The position numbers and the translations under genes were made by a program. Under the pieces are notes generated by a model. It had not been told where the DNA came from and did no database searches. It worked only from the letters and a program-made list of their open reading frames with translations. Below, piece by piece: positions 36,701-43,513 of a stretch of DNA of 64,000 bases (its first letter is position 1; each line of letters starts with the position of its first letter). Location of the stretch: assembly GCF_000007345.1 (NCBI RefSeq), contig NC_003552.1, forward strand, positions 2,356,001 to 2,420,000, read 5' to 3'. This DNA comes from Methanosarcina acetivorans C2A (GTDB taxonomy: Archaea > Halobacteriota > Methanosarcinia > Methanosarcinales > Methanosarcinaceae).

Positions 36701-36987
36701 CAAACACAGCAAAATATGGTGGAACAGCCATTTTCGGGAGAATGAAAGACAGCTATTTCCCAGGACTAGTAAGCAAAGGATTCAAGAAAAAAGATGATAG
36801 AACTTTTAAGCTATGTGAATTAAATGAAGGAGTGGAAGGAGTAATTATCGCAGATTTCAATCTTGTTTATAAGTTTTTCTCAACTCCCACACCTATGAAT
36901 CTAGATGTGACGCCGCTCCCTGTTAAACACATAAAAGTAGTAAACCTTGAAGGAAAAAGTCTCGAAGGAAAAACCTTGATTGGGTGA
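33751..36987 (+). CDS. CARF-TPR-nitrilase fusion, putative CRISPR effector
   Basis: The 1078-residue protein has three parts. Residues 1-165 look like a CARF sensor: a Rossmann-type strand AILITNIGVRDLG, a strand ILLFVTKQ and the nucleotide-binding motif STTGGTP at 130-136, as in Csm6/Csx1 CARF domains. Residues 175-780 are helical, with TPR units (GSAYYNLGYVLSELGLIEEA near 281-300) and two similar 130-140-residue blocks near 375-505 and 515-645. Residues 785-1050 are a carbon-nitrogen hydrolase (nitrilase) domain with the triad Glu834 (LSELCI), Lys897 (QFKITP) and Cys935 (VLICRDFG). A ribosome site (gaggg) precedes the ATG. Position and domains suggest a cyclic-oligoadenylate-controlled amidase or nitrilase in the csm6 slot. 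The CARF call is by motif only; the substrate is unknown. Confidence 0.8.
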   Translation: MQTAILITNIGVRDLGQKDTQLFNTSGEHVFEEIRKICENLDPFIEKIKESFNLEKILLFVTKQITPYPKDSICTASIVKKILSSRYGIDEQCISINEVSQNPSDYIEMLITYHSEIKKIPSDINQVFVSTTGGTPHSLFESIFKFNEKVMLLYKSQDTEEIIEYKIQNQLSSAKIEIDNENYKKALNLLEDTKKSDKCVDLQKIHYDIMNLKLKLCENQFEENPENSFLKAQISVTLEDFGIFLINVKLIEKAKKIYEREIQILQDLLNKYPENEEYLSLIGSAYYNLGYVLSELGLIEEAKQRYEESLQIHENLLEIHPENEEYQALTGSAYYNLGNLLSELGSIDEATNRYERALKVHIQFIERYPEIKQYHSSVLKNEFKLIESYFYCAENEINNQTKMMFFGEVIHMCEQYQDLFIKSDSEDERKKMLEFKIRSQIKFSFLDIEMQKKHELSAEKCDEAIKKIKKIKDEIKDVELEKLSSSAIYCFQIKKLIFQGKKFIIHKKDLQNKHYRSFVLKDVLNVIQLYFDYTETEPDTFTKMNHFKKIIHTCQQYQNHFIKNDFEDEIKFVLNAKIRSQISFSSLHIEMQKKHELRIEKCDEAIKELEQFRDEVKYEDLEKLLSFEIDSFQRKKLIFQGQKLISEAINSEPPDIHLIERAVKIFEKIKDTNQDAEKYYLMYKGYIKVENFISNKRYLSCNHIDENKEDFLRFIDELQNKIDDEIISVYKNVSILINSSNKTMRDPVEKLNMSIEYVVDNEVRLLCKHIYQELYRYLHIEKKEIVRIGTAQINFELSESFPPEIIDKEATRDKVFKVLDIATKEKVDIVCLSELCICEDWLSEIKKRYPELIIIAGSYYDQKGHNVCMVVMDSSNEVMDSSNKGQVDQNLLPPQFKITPSEFEDSSVCGLGMVPGKNINIYHETPFGKFAVLICRDFGNFCSDFKKRSDIDILFVPSFNSANGRFHQLAHDHVENSLSYVIISNTAKYGGTAIFGRMKDSYFPGLVSKGFKKKDDRTFKLCELNEGVEGVIIADFNLVYKFFSTPTPMNLDVTPLPVKHIKVVNLEGKSLEGKTLIG

Positions 36988-37012
36988 AAATACAATTTAA
37001 GGAAGATCAAAC

Positions 37013-38392
37013 ATGAAAACAGCTATTCTGCTTGCAAATATAGGTAATAGTGATCTTGGTATCGGAGAAGATTCAATTTTTAGCCCCAAAAATTCTTCAT
37101 TTACAGTGAACGTATACGAGGAAAGTAAAAAGAGGTGGGAGTTAGGGGATTATAAGGATCTGGATCTACCTATACTCGAACCTACCATCAGGAAAATAAA
37201 AGAATCATTTGATCTTCAGGAGATTTTCCTTTTCGGTACAGAGCAAACCACCTACAATAAGCAAGATACTATCTACGTTGCTTTAATCGCCAAAAAAATA
37301 ATTTGTGAACGCTATAATTTTGATGAAGAGAAAGTTAAAGTCTCTACTATCTTCAAAGATCCCACTGATTACGAAAAACTACTGAAGTTCTATAAACAGA
37401 AAGCCGGAAAAGTTCGAGATACAGTAGACCAAATTTTTGTATCAACTACAGGTGGTACGCCTCAAAGTAATTTGGTGTTGATACTTCATATGGGTAACAA
37501 GTTTGGAGAACGGATGAGAATGGTATATAAACCCCGCTCTGGAAAAGAAGCAGTTATATACGATTTTGATTTTAAAGAAAAGAAGGATACCGTTAAGGTA
37601 GGGACTGTTCAGATCGCCTTTGAACTTTCCGAATCCTTTCCTCTGGAAATTAAAAATAAAGAAGCTACCAAAGAGAAGATTTTTAAGGCTCTTGATATAG
37701 CCAACAAAGAAAACGTTAACATCATATGTTTACCCGAGTTATGCATTTGTGAAGATTGGCTTTCTGAAATCGAAAAACGTTACCCAGATATGATTGTGAT
37801 AGCTGGTAGTTATTATGATGAACAAGGTCACAATGTCTGCAGAGTTATTATGGATTCTGACAGAGATCTTTTACCGGCTCAATTCAAAATGACACCATCG
37901 GATTTTGAGGACTGCAGAATATGCGGGTTGGGAATGGTACCAGGTGAAAAAATTAACACCTATGATGAAACACCATTTGGTAAATTCTCCGTGTTGATTT
38001 GCAGAGATTTTGGTAATTTTCATGACAGTTTTAGAAAAAAAGCCGACATTTTGTTTGTTCCCTCCTATAATTCTGCTACCAGTAGATTCCACCAAGAAGC
38101 TGATTCACATGTAAAAAATAGTTTAGGATATGTAGTAATTGCAAATGTAGCAAGTGAAGGAGGTACCTCTATTTTTGGACAAATGGATTCTAAGCATTTC
38201 CATAAACTTGTAAAAAAGGGGTACAAACAAGAGAATGACCAATCTTTGAAATTGTGTGAATTAAGGAAGAATGAAGAAGGAATAATTATAGCAAAATTCA
38301 ATCTTTCCCATAAATACTTCCCAAAAATCTCACCAATAGATCCATCTGAAAAACCAAATCCTGTAGAAGAAATAAAGATTATAAGAATATAA
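37013..38392 (+). CDS. CARF-nitrilase fusion, putative CRISPR effector
   Basis: The 459-residue protein is a short relative of its neighbour. Residues 1-195 form a CARF-like domain (AILLANIGNSDLG, IFLFGTEQ and STTGGTP at 144-150). Residues 200-435 form the nitrilase domain with Glu242 (LPELCI), Lys292 (QFKMTP) and Cys330 (VLICRDFG). The helical middle of the long protein is missing, so sensor and enzyme are directly joined. The nitrilase part is very similar to that of the long protein, far more so than the sensor. It lies 25 bases downstream with its own ribosome site (aaggaag), so both are made from the csm transcript. Two paralogous effectors may form mixed complexes or answer to different ring sizes; that is inference. 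Confidence 0.82.
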   Translation: MKTAILLANIGNSDLGIGEDSIFSPKNSSFTVNVYEESKKRWELGDYKDLDLPILEPTIRKIKESFDLQEIFLFGTEQTTYNKQDTIYVALIAKKIICERYNFDEEKVKVSTIFKDPTDYEKLLKFYKQKAGKVRDTVDQIFVSTTGGTPQSNLVLILHMGNKFGERMRMVYKPRSGKEAVIYDFDFKEKKDTVKVGTVQIAFELSESFPLEIKNKEATKEKIFKALDIANKENVNIICLPELCICEDWLSEIEKRYPDMIVIAGSYYDEQGHNVCRVIMDSDRDLLPAQFKMTPSDFEDCRICGLGMVPGEKINTYDETPFGKFSVLICRDFGNFHDSFRKKADILFVPSYNSATSRFHQEADSHVKNSLGYVVIANVASEGGTSIFGQMDSKHFHKLVKKGYKQENDQSLKLCELRKNEEGIIIAKFNLSHKYFPKISPIDPSEKPNPVEEIKIIRI

Positions 38393-38923
38393 TTTTCTTC
38401 CTTCTCTTTTTTCTATTATACTAACTTCCACTAAAACAAGGATCAAAACTTCTTTCAGGCAACCGAAAATACCTGAGTTTTTCCTTCACTATATCCAGGC
38501 AATTCCTTAATTGAGAACCCACTTTCCGCAGTATTTTTCGTATATTCATTATTTTTCTTGCTATCGATTTTTGCCCTTACACTAATTTATTGGATTTCTA
38601 TGCAGGAGTTAAAAATGGCTATACGGAATGTTCAGAGACCAAAAAATGTAGTATTCAATTTATATCCAAATTTCAATTTGGCTACATTAATCAAGAATTC
38701 TGAAAAACGATATCGGAAAAAATATTGATTTTCAAAAAAAACTGCGAATGTAGGTATAAGATAGCAGCTCATCAAAACAAAGGGATTGAAGGTTACAAAG
38801 ATACGGGTAATCAAAAGCATTTTTAAAAACACTTCCGATCCCTTTAAAAGCAGCTCAGCGAAGACATGGCAGATGCTCTTTACTCGATATAATTACCTCC
38901 TATCGGACCCTATAGGATGCTAT
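38393..38923. other. intergenic region with CRISPR-repeat remnants
   Basis: A T-rich stretch after the effector gene (38393-38415) may terminate the csm transcript. Positions 38426-38449 (ttccactaaaac, then aaggatcaaaac) match the 3' two thirds of the CRISPR repeat, and 38769-38790 is a weaker match (catcaaaacaaagggattga). No gene was seen. Confidence 0.6.
38426..38449 (+). repeat. solitary truncated CRISPR repeat
   Basis: Twenty-four bases align with the last 24 of the 37-base repeat with only about two changes. It lies just after the last gene of the operon, so repeat remnants are found on both sides of the cas module. Confidence 0.65.
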
Positions 38924-39166
38924 ATGGCAGCTACGACTACGATCTGTCTTGACCCTAAAGTTAAGGATATGCTCAGCAATTTGAAAATTTATCCGACTGA
39001 ATCTTATAATTCTGTAGTTGAACGGCTCATCAGGATGGCACATGATAAGGAACCGCTGAGTGAGGAGGAAATTGAAGGAATTGAAGAAAGCCTGAAAGAT
39101 ATCAAAGCAGGGAGAGTTTATAGCGAAAAGGAAGCAAAAAAATTGTTGGGCATTGAAGAGGAATGA
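38924..39166 (+). CDS. antitoxin-like protein (VapB/RelB type)
   Basis: The 80-residue product begins MAATTTICLDPKVKDMLSNL, a ribbon-helix-helix-like opening, has YNSVVERLIRM near residues 30-40, and an acidic tail with IKAGRVYSEKEAKKLLGIEE. This pattern is common in archaeal RelB/VapB-type antitoxins, which repress their own operon and hold the toxin. It overlaps the next frame (ATGA), the usual antitoxin-toxin layout. I use the ATG at 38924 because upstream codons show no coding character. Confidence 0.7.
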   Translation: MAATTTICLDPKVKDMLSNLKIYPTESYNSVVERLIRMAHDKEPLSEEEIEGIEESLKDIKAGRVYSEKEAKKLLGIEEE

Positions 39167-39342
39167 TGTACTCTGTTCAATACACTTCACGTGCGATCAA
39201 GGACATCATCAAATTCTTGCCTGAAGTTAGAAAAAGAATTTTTCACGCGCTTGATGGAATCAAAGAAGAGCCTTCTTCGCATGTCAGGAAGCTTAAAACT
39301 CCTGTTAACACAAGAAACCCAAACTATATTAGAGCAGAATAA
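39163..39342 (+). pseudogene. truncated RelE-type toxin
   Basis: The frame starts MMYSVQYTSRAIKDIIKFLP and continues to HVRKLKTPVN, as in RelE/ParE-superfamily mRNA-cleaving toxins, but stops after 59 residues instead of about 85-90. The C-terminal half, where the family has its YRLRVGDYR strand with catalytic Arg and Tyr, is reduced to a few scrambled residues (NTRNPNYIRAE). It is therefore most likely inactive. It overlaps the antitoxin gene by four bases. Confidence 0.7.
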
Positions 39343-39374
39343 GAAAAGAACTTCTGGAAGGAGGAATAAAAACC

Positions 39375-39623
39375 ATGACAGAAATGACTCTAATCGAAGC
39401 ACTGGAAAAACTTGCATTAATCACAAAAAAAGGAATAGATGAACCGATTCATATTCCGGATAATGCAGATGAACCTATTACAATTGGTGAGGCAATTAAA
39501 GCGATACAGGATCACGCTTCTGACATTTCTGAAACTGATGATTATATCATAAGTAGTGAGGGTATTCGGAAAACAGGGGAAGATGGAAACGAGATTGTAT
39601 ATCAGGTTAAGGAAAGTCAGTGA
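39375..39623 (+). CDS. hypothetical protein, 82 aa
   Basis: A strong ribosome site (ggaggaat) lies about 10 bases upstream of the ATG. The product (MTEMTLIEALEKLALITKKG at the start) is acidic with an IGEAIKAIQDH helix in the middle and a charged C-terminus. I recognise no family. It follows the broken toxin gene and is followed by another small gene in the same direction. Confidence 0.5.
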   Translation: MTEMTLIEALEKLALITKKGIDEPIHIPDNADEPITIGEAIKAIQDHASDISETDDYIISSEGIRKTGEDGNEIVYQVKESQ

Positions 39624-39668
39624 CAGCCTTTACTCTTTATTCAAAACTAAATAGCTTCGGGGGTCGCT

Positions 39669-39893
39669 ATGCATAAAACTTTTAGGAAATTTAATGGTAA
39701 AACCTACATGCTCGATGAGCTCAGTTATTTCGGACTGGATAAATCCGATGCCGAGAAGAGGAAAGCGATGTTGAAGAAGAGTGGACTTGGGGTAAGATGC
39801 ATGAAAAAAGCAAGTGGCAAGTACGTAATATATCGTGAGTACGTTGGGGACATAAACAAAGAAGATGGCTCTTCATTTTTTAGGGTGGGTTAA
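39669..39893 (+). CDS. hypothetical protein, 74 aa, end reshaped by a MITE
   Basis: The product starts MHKTFRKFNGKTYMLDELSY and is basic, with KRKAMLKKSGLGVRCMKKAS in the middle; it could be a small nucleic-acid-binding protein but matches no family known to me. A weak ribosome site (gggggtcg) precedes the ATG. The TAA stop (39891-39893) lies in the target sequence at the edge of a MITE copy, so the original C-terminus may have been longer. Confidence 0.5.
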   Translation: MHKTFRKFNGKTYMLDELSYFGLDKSDAEKRKAMLKKSGLGVRCMKKASGKYVIYREYVGDINKEDGSSFFRVG

Positions 39894-40023
39894 GAGCCCA
39901 TCAGAAAAGTAGTTACCTGCTGTAACTTTTACAACCTCTGATATGCAAACCCGTAGCAGATAATTTGATTTTATAGACGCATTGTAACTTTTCAACATGC
40001 ATTACTGACTTTTCGGACAGGTT
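39894..40023 (+). mobile_element. diverged MITE copy
   Basis: The 130-bp stretch starts gagcccatcagaaaagt and ends cttttcggacaggtt, with internal words (cctgctgtaacttt, gcattactgacttttcgg) shared with the elements at 23144 and 51266. It is flanked by ttaa and ctaa, both fitting YTAR. It is older than the other two copies by divergence. Confidence 0.8.
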
Positions 40024-40107
40024 CTAAAACTAATTTTACCCCCAAACTCACCGGAACCCAAAGCCTAAAATAACTCCCGGAGTAATTCTCTAAATGGGAG
40101 AATAGTC

Positions 40108-40590
40108 ATGACCAGCGAAACCGAAACTCCGGAATGTTGTCCTCCGTTTGACCCCGCCCCCTGGGACGGCAAACTCTTTGAATGGAAGAATAAAAAGTTC
40201 ATCAAAGATTCTGTGACCACTCAGAATTACATGCCCCTGAACTTCGGGGAAGTAGTTATGAGAATGAACGAAAAAGTTGCCAGGGCAGGGGCGGAAATTC
40301 CTGACTGGCTCGGCCTGTCAGATCACACATCCGAAAGCAATATGGACATTTATCTGGCTGTTGATAGAGAAGTCGATGGGGCTGAAAACCTGACCCTGAG
40401 CGGGAAGTTCCTGAGTAAAGTCTACGAGGGAGCTTTTGAAAAAACAGGGGAATGGTGTGCGGACTTTGAAGGTTATGCAAAAGGCCGGGGGCTTGAAATT
40501 AAGAAATGGTATATGTGGTATACCACATGTCCGACCTGTGCCGAAAAATACGGGAAGAATTATGTTGTTATTCTTGCAGAAGTCCAATAA
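40108..40590 (+). CDS. conserved hypothetical protein, 160 aa
   Basis: The product has ECCPPFDPAPWDGKLFEWKN near residues 9-28, YMPLNFGEVVMRM near 41-53, LSGKFLSKVYEGAFEKTGEW near 96-115, and a C-terminal Cys-X-X-Cys in YTTCPTCAEKYGKNYVV near 138-154. Proteins of this pattern occur in many bacteria and archaea and look like a SOAR/GyrI-like ligand-binding fold, but no function is established to my knowledge. A ribosome site (gggag) precedes the ATG. It stands alone. Confidence 0.7.
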   Translation: MTSETETPECCPPFDPAPWDGKLFEWKNKKFIKDSVTTQNYMPLNFGEVVMRMNEKVARAGAEIPDWLGLSDHTSESNMDIYLAVDREVDGAENLTLSGKFLSKVYEGAFEKTGEWCADFEGYAKGRGLEIKKWYMWYTTCPTCAEKYGKNYVVILAEVQ

Positions 40591-40987
40591 ATCGAGTTAG
40601 AATAGCGGCGGTTTGAGTATACAGGCTGATAGTTTGAGTTTATAGAGTTTATAGTTACTTGAGCGGGAATTTTGATCCGGGATCTTTCTTCTTCTGGCCG
40701 GTGGCAGAAAAAATATATTAAAAAAGAATTGGAATGCCGGCAAACAGAATTTTTTCCTGAGAAGGGAAGATTTAATTTCCAGCTCTGGAAAGCTGGTTTA
40801 TTCTCTTTTGGAATTTTCTTCTAGAATATAGAGAGATCAGCATCTAACCAGTTAGATATAAACCTGGGGAAAGTACCTAACCAGTTGTTTATAAGTAAGT
40901 GGTTAAATGTCTAACCAGCTATATATAAATAAGTGGTTAAGCATATAACCAAACTATATAAACCACAAAGGACATAGAGTAAACCAT
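40591..40987. promoter_or_regulatory. ATPase upstream region with repeated boxes
   Basis: This stretch ends with three or four repeats of a taaccag-N-tataa pattern (40845-40862, 40878-40909, 40912-40942, 40946-40965), including tttataagtaagtggttaaa at 40888-40907. They look like alternating operator and TATA boxes before the ATPase gene. A second, gene-less copy of the same arrangement lies at 43290-43495. Between 40591 and 40720 nothing was recognised. Confidence 0.65.
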
Positions 40988-42469
40988 ATGGATTTGATGC
41001 AGCTCTCGGCTCAGAACCCCTGGTGGAGAAATCCTGCTGCTATCCGGGATGATGCCAAACTGAAAAAACTGGATGAATCGCTCATGAAGTGGAGTCCGAG
41101 GCTTCTTTCGGAGCTGAAGTTTGACAGGGACAGGATTTACACTTTGAGAGGACCGAGGCAGGTTGGAAAGACCACGCTGGTCAAGCTCATAATCCGGGAG
41201 CTGCTTGAAACAATTGAGCATTCCCAGAGCATTTTTTACTTTACCTGTGACCTTGTGGCTGATGAAAAAGAGCTTTTTGAGGTTCTGGATCTCTACCTTA
41301 AGTGGGCAGCAGCTTTCCGGCTGGAGAGAAAATATATTTTCCTGGATGAAATTTCTTCGGTCCGGGATTGGGAAAAGGGACTGAAGTACCTTGTTGATAC
41401 CGGGGCTTTGAATAATGCAACTGTAGTCCTGACAGGGTCTCACTCAATCGATATAAAGAGCAGTATCGAAAGGCTTCCGGGGAGGAGGGGGGAAGGGGAA
41501 GGAACTCTGGATAAGATCTTTTTTCCGATGAAGTTTTCCGAATATGCAGAAACCCTTAACTCCGACCTGAAACAGTTCATGGAAGCAAACGGGCTCTTTG
41601 AAGCCGAAAAAAGGCAGGAAATCCTTTCAAACCTCTCTGAAGGCAGAGCTGACCCTCTCCTGAACATGCTCCTCCTCTACCAGCCCGAACTTGACAGGCT
41701 CTTTGACCAGTATCTGCTCACCGGAGGGATCCCGAGAGCTGTTAACGAGTTTTTCTCAAAAAACAAAATCGACAGCAGTATCTACGAAATATATATCCAG
41801 TCCCTCATAGGCGATCTGGCCCGCTGGAACATTCCGGAAATGCCGGTAAAACAGACTCTCAGAAGCATAGCCGGAAAGCTTACAACACCCGTTAGCTGGA
41901 GGAGCATCACAGATGAAACCGATATCGGAGCTCATGTAACAGTCCGGAAATATGTCACTGCCCTTGAAGACTCTTTTGTCCTGAACGTGCTCTATCCCCT
42001 TGACCTTCCAAAAAAGACTGCAAACTTCAAAAAAGAGAAAAAAATCTACTTTCAGGACCCTTTCATCTTCCATGCCCTGCACGCCTGGGCTTCAGGCCTT
42101 ACTGACTACTTTGAATCTGCAAATCTCTACCTCAGCAGCCCCGAAACCAGAAGCAAACTGGTAGAATCCGTTTTTCATTCCCATTTGCTGCGTTTCATAT
42201 ACGAAAAATACCCAAGCGACGTCTTCTCCCCTCATGACCGCGTCTTCTATTTGAAAACAGGAGGCGGCAAAAAAGAAGTGGATTTTGTCCTGAAAGAAAA
42301 GGGAAGCGTTCTTCTCGGAATTGAACTGAAATACCAGAACCGGATCAATAGCAGTGATTATCGGGGCCTGACTGTATTTGAAAGAGGAATCCTTATTTCA
42401 AAAGACAGATTTGACCTCAGCGGAAAATATGCTACATTACCCGCTTCCATCTTCCTGCTTCTGCTGTAA
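40988..42469 (+). CDS. AAA-type ATPase with DUF4143 domain
   Basis: The 493-residue protein has an N-terminal ATPase domain with Walker A GPRQVGKTTL near residues 55-64, Walker B KYIFLDEIS near 117-125 and a sensor-like VVLTGSHS near 147-154. The C-terminal half matches DUF4143, which often ends in a nuclease-like fold; here KKEVDFVLKE and LLGIELKYQNR near residues 435-460 resemble the D-(E)xK core of PD-(D/E)XK nucleases. Such proteins are numerous and often multicopy in archaeal genomes; their role is unknown, possibly defence or mobile-element related. Translation starts shortly after a TATA-like box. Confidence 0.85.
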   Translation: MDLMQLSAQNPWWRNPAAIRDDAKLKKLDESLMKWSPRLLSELKFDRDRIYTLRGPRQVGKTTLVKLIIRELLETIEHSQSIFYFTCDLVADEKELFEVLDLYLKWAAAFRLERKYIFLDEISSVRDWEKGLKYLVDTGALNNATVVLTGSHSIDIKSSIERLPGRRGEGEGTLDKIFFPMKFSEYAETLNSDLKQFMEANGLFEAEKRQEILSNLSEGRADPLLNMLLLYQPELDRLFDQYLLTGGIPRAVNEFFSKNKIDSSIYEIYIQSLIGDLARWNIPEMPVKQTLRSIAGKLTTPVSWRSITDETDIGAHVTVRKYVTALEDSFVLNVLYPLDLPKKTANFKKEKKIYFQDPFIFHALHAWASGLTDYFESANLYLSSPETRSKLVESVFHSHLLRFIYEKYPSDVFSPHDRVFYLKTGGGKKEVDFVLKEKGSVLLGIELKYQNRINSSDYRGLTVFERGILISKDRFDLSGKYATLPASIFLLLL

Positions 42470-42578
42470 CTTCTTTTTCCCAGCTTCCTGAGAACAAAAA
42501 CATTAACAGAGCAGCTTCCGCCTGAGCGGACGAAGCTCACAATAAAATACTCACCATAAAAAACGATATTGCAAGCTT

Positions 42579-43091
42579 TCAGGAGTTGCTCATTTTATAT
42601 CGGATAAGACCGGCTACCGAATGTAGCAGAACTCCGGTAAAAGCCATAAAAATCCCGAAGAAACTCAGCAGCAACAGAAGCAAAATAACCAGCCCTGAAC
42701 CCGGGCTTTCTCCGTGGTAAGGGGCCTGTAAAAAATTAAGGGTCATATGCAGCCCACCTGCAACAAGAAGGAAGCCTGGCAGGGTAAAGCAATAAAGCGG
42801 CTTATTAAACTCCATCTCGTTGAAAACGTTCGACAAAACATTCCGGCAATACCTTGAATGATTTCCCGTTGAGCGGTACACAGCATACAATTGAGTCATA
42901 TATTGAAGCGTAAGATCACCTTTCTGGTCACAGATAATTTCTTGCAGGTTTATAGTATTGAACAAATTTCTGCTACGAAGCCACTCAAAATATAAAAATC
43001 CATCCAGAGAAATTGAAGAAAATATGAAAGAGAATATAAATTTGTGAGCCAGAAAGGATAAGGACAAATTAAGAAGATCGAAAATGGACAA
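42579..43091 (-). CDS. small membrane protein, possibly a truncated glycosyltransferase tail
   Basis: The 170-residue frame has a hydrophobic N-terminus, a middle segment (YAVYRSTGNHSRYCRNVLSN) and two strong membrane helices at the C-terminus (FTLPGFLLVAGGLHMTLNFL and VILLLLLLSFFGIFMAFTGV). The last 80 residues resemble the membrane tail of archaeal family 2 glycosyltransferases, but the catalytic part is missing, so this may be a remnant. The N-terminal 30 residues are low in complexity. Coding is likely but not certain. Confidence 0.4.
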   Translation of the reverse strand: MSIFDLLNLSLSFLAHKFIFSFIFSSISLDGFLYFEWLRSRNLFNTINLQEIICDQKGDLTLQYMTQLYAVYRSTGNHSRYCRNVLSNVFNEMEFNKPLYCFTLPGFLLVAGGLHMTLNFLQAPYHGESPGSGLVILLLLLLSFFGIFMAFTGVLLHSVAGLIRYKMSNS

Positions 43092-43272
43092 ATTAAGAAG
43101 ATAGAAAAAGGAAAAATTAAGAAGATAGAAAAAGGAAAAATTAAGAAGATAGAAAAAGGAAAAATTAAGAAGATAGAAAAAGGAAAAATTAAGAAGATAG
43201 GAAAAGGAAAAATTAAGAAGATAGGAAAGGAAAAATTAAGAAGGTAGAAAAGGAAAAATTAAGAAGATAGAA
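43067..43272 (+). repeat. 24-bp tandem repeat, about eight copies
   Basis: A purine-rich unit of about 24 bases (aattaagaagatagaaaaag plus gaaa) repeats from 43067 to 43272, with variation at the ends. It begins inside the 5' end of the small membrane-protein frame at 42579-43091 and continues upstream of it. Confidence 0.85.
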
Positions 43273-43289
43273 AACTTGCAGCACAGAAA

Positions 43290-43495
43290 AGAACGTAAAT
43301 CCCTGTGCCAGCATCAGAAATCAGAATTTATTCCCGAGGAGGGACATTTACTTTTTTTGGATATTTATTTTATGGCTCTGGAAAGCAGATTGATCATAAT
43401 TTGAGCAGGGAGGTAACACCTGACCAGCCTTTTATAAGTAAGTGGTTAAACAACTGACCATCTGTTTATAAGTAAGTGGTTAAACAACTGACCAT
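43290..43495 (+). repeat. copy of the ATPase upstream region
   Basis: This block repeats 40720-40950: shared words include cagaatt, gctctggaaagc and two copies of tttataagtaagtggttaaa (43431-43450 and 43465-43484) with gaccagcc and gaccatc boxes. No ATPase gene follows; the block abuts the 3' end of a minus-strand TPR gene. It is a displaced or orphaned promoter copy. Confidence 0.7.
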
Positions 43496-43513
43496 CCCGG
43501 GAAAAAAGAAAAA

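Noticed and set aside
33751-38392. The two genes as ordinary Csm6 ribonucleases.
   Set aside because: No HEPN R-X4-6-H motif is evident in the C-terminal domains, and the Glu-Lys-Cys pattern and surrounding motifs fit carbon-nitrogen hydrolases instead.
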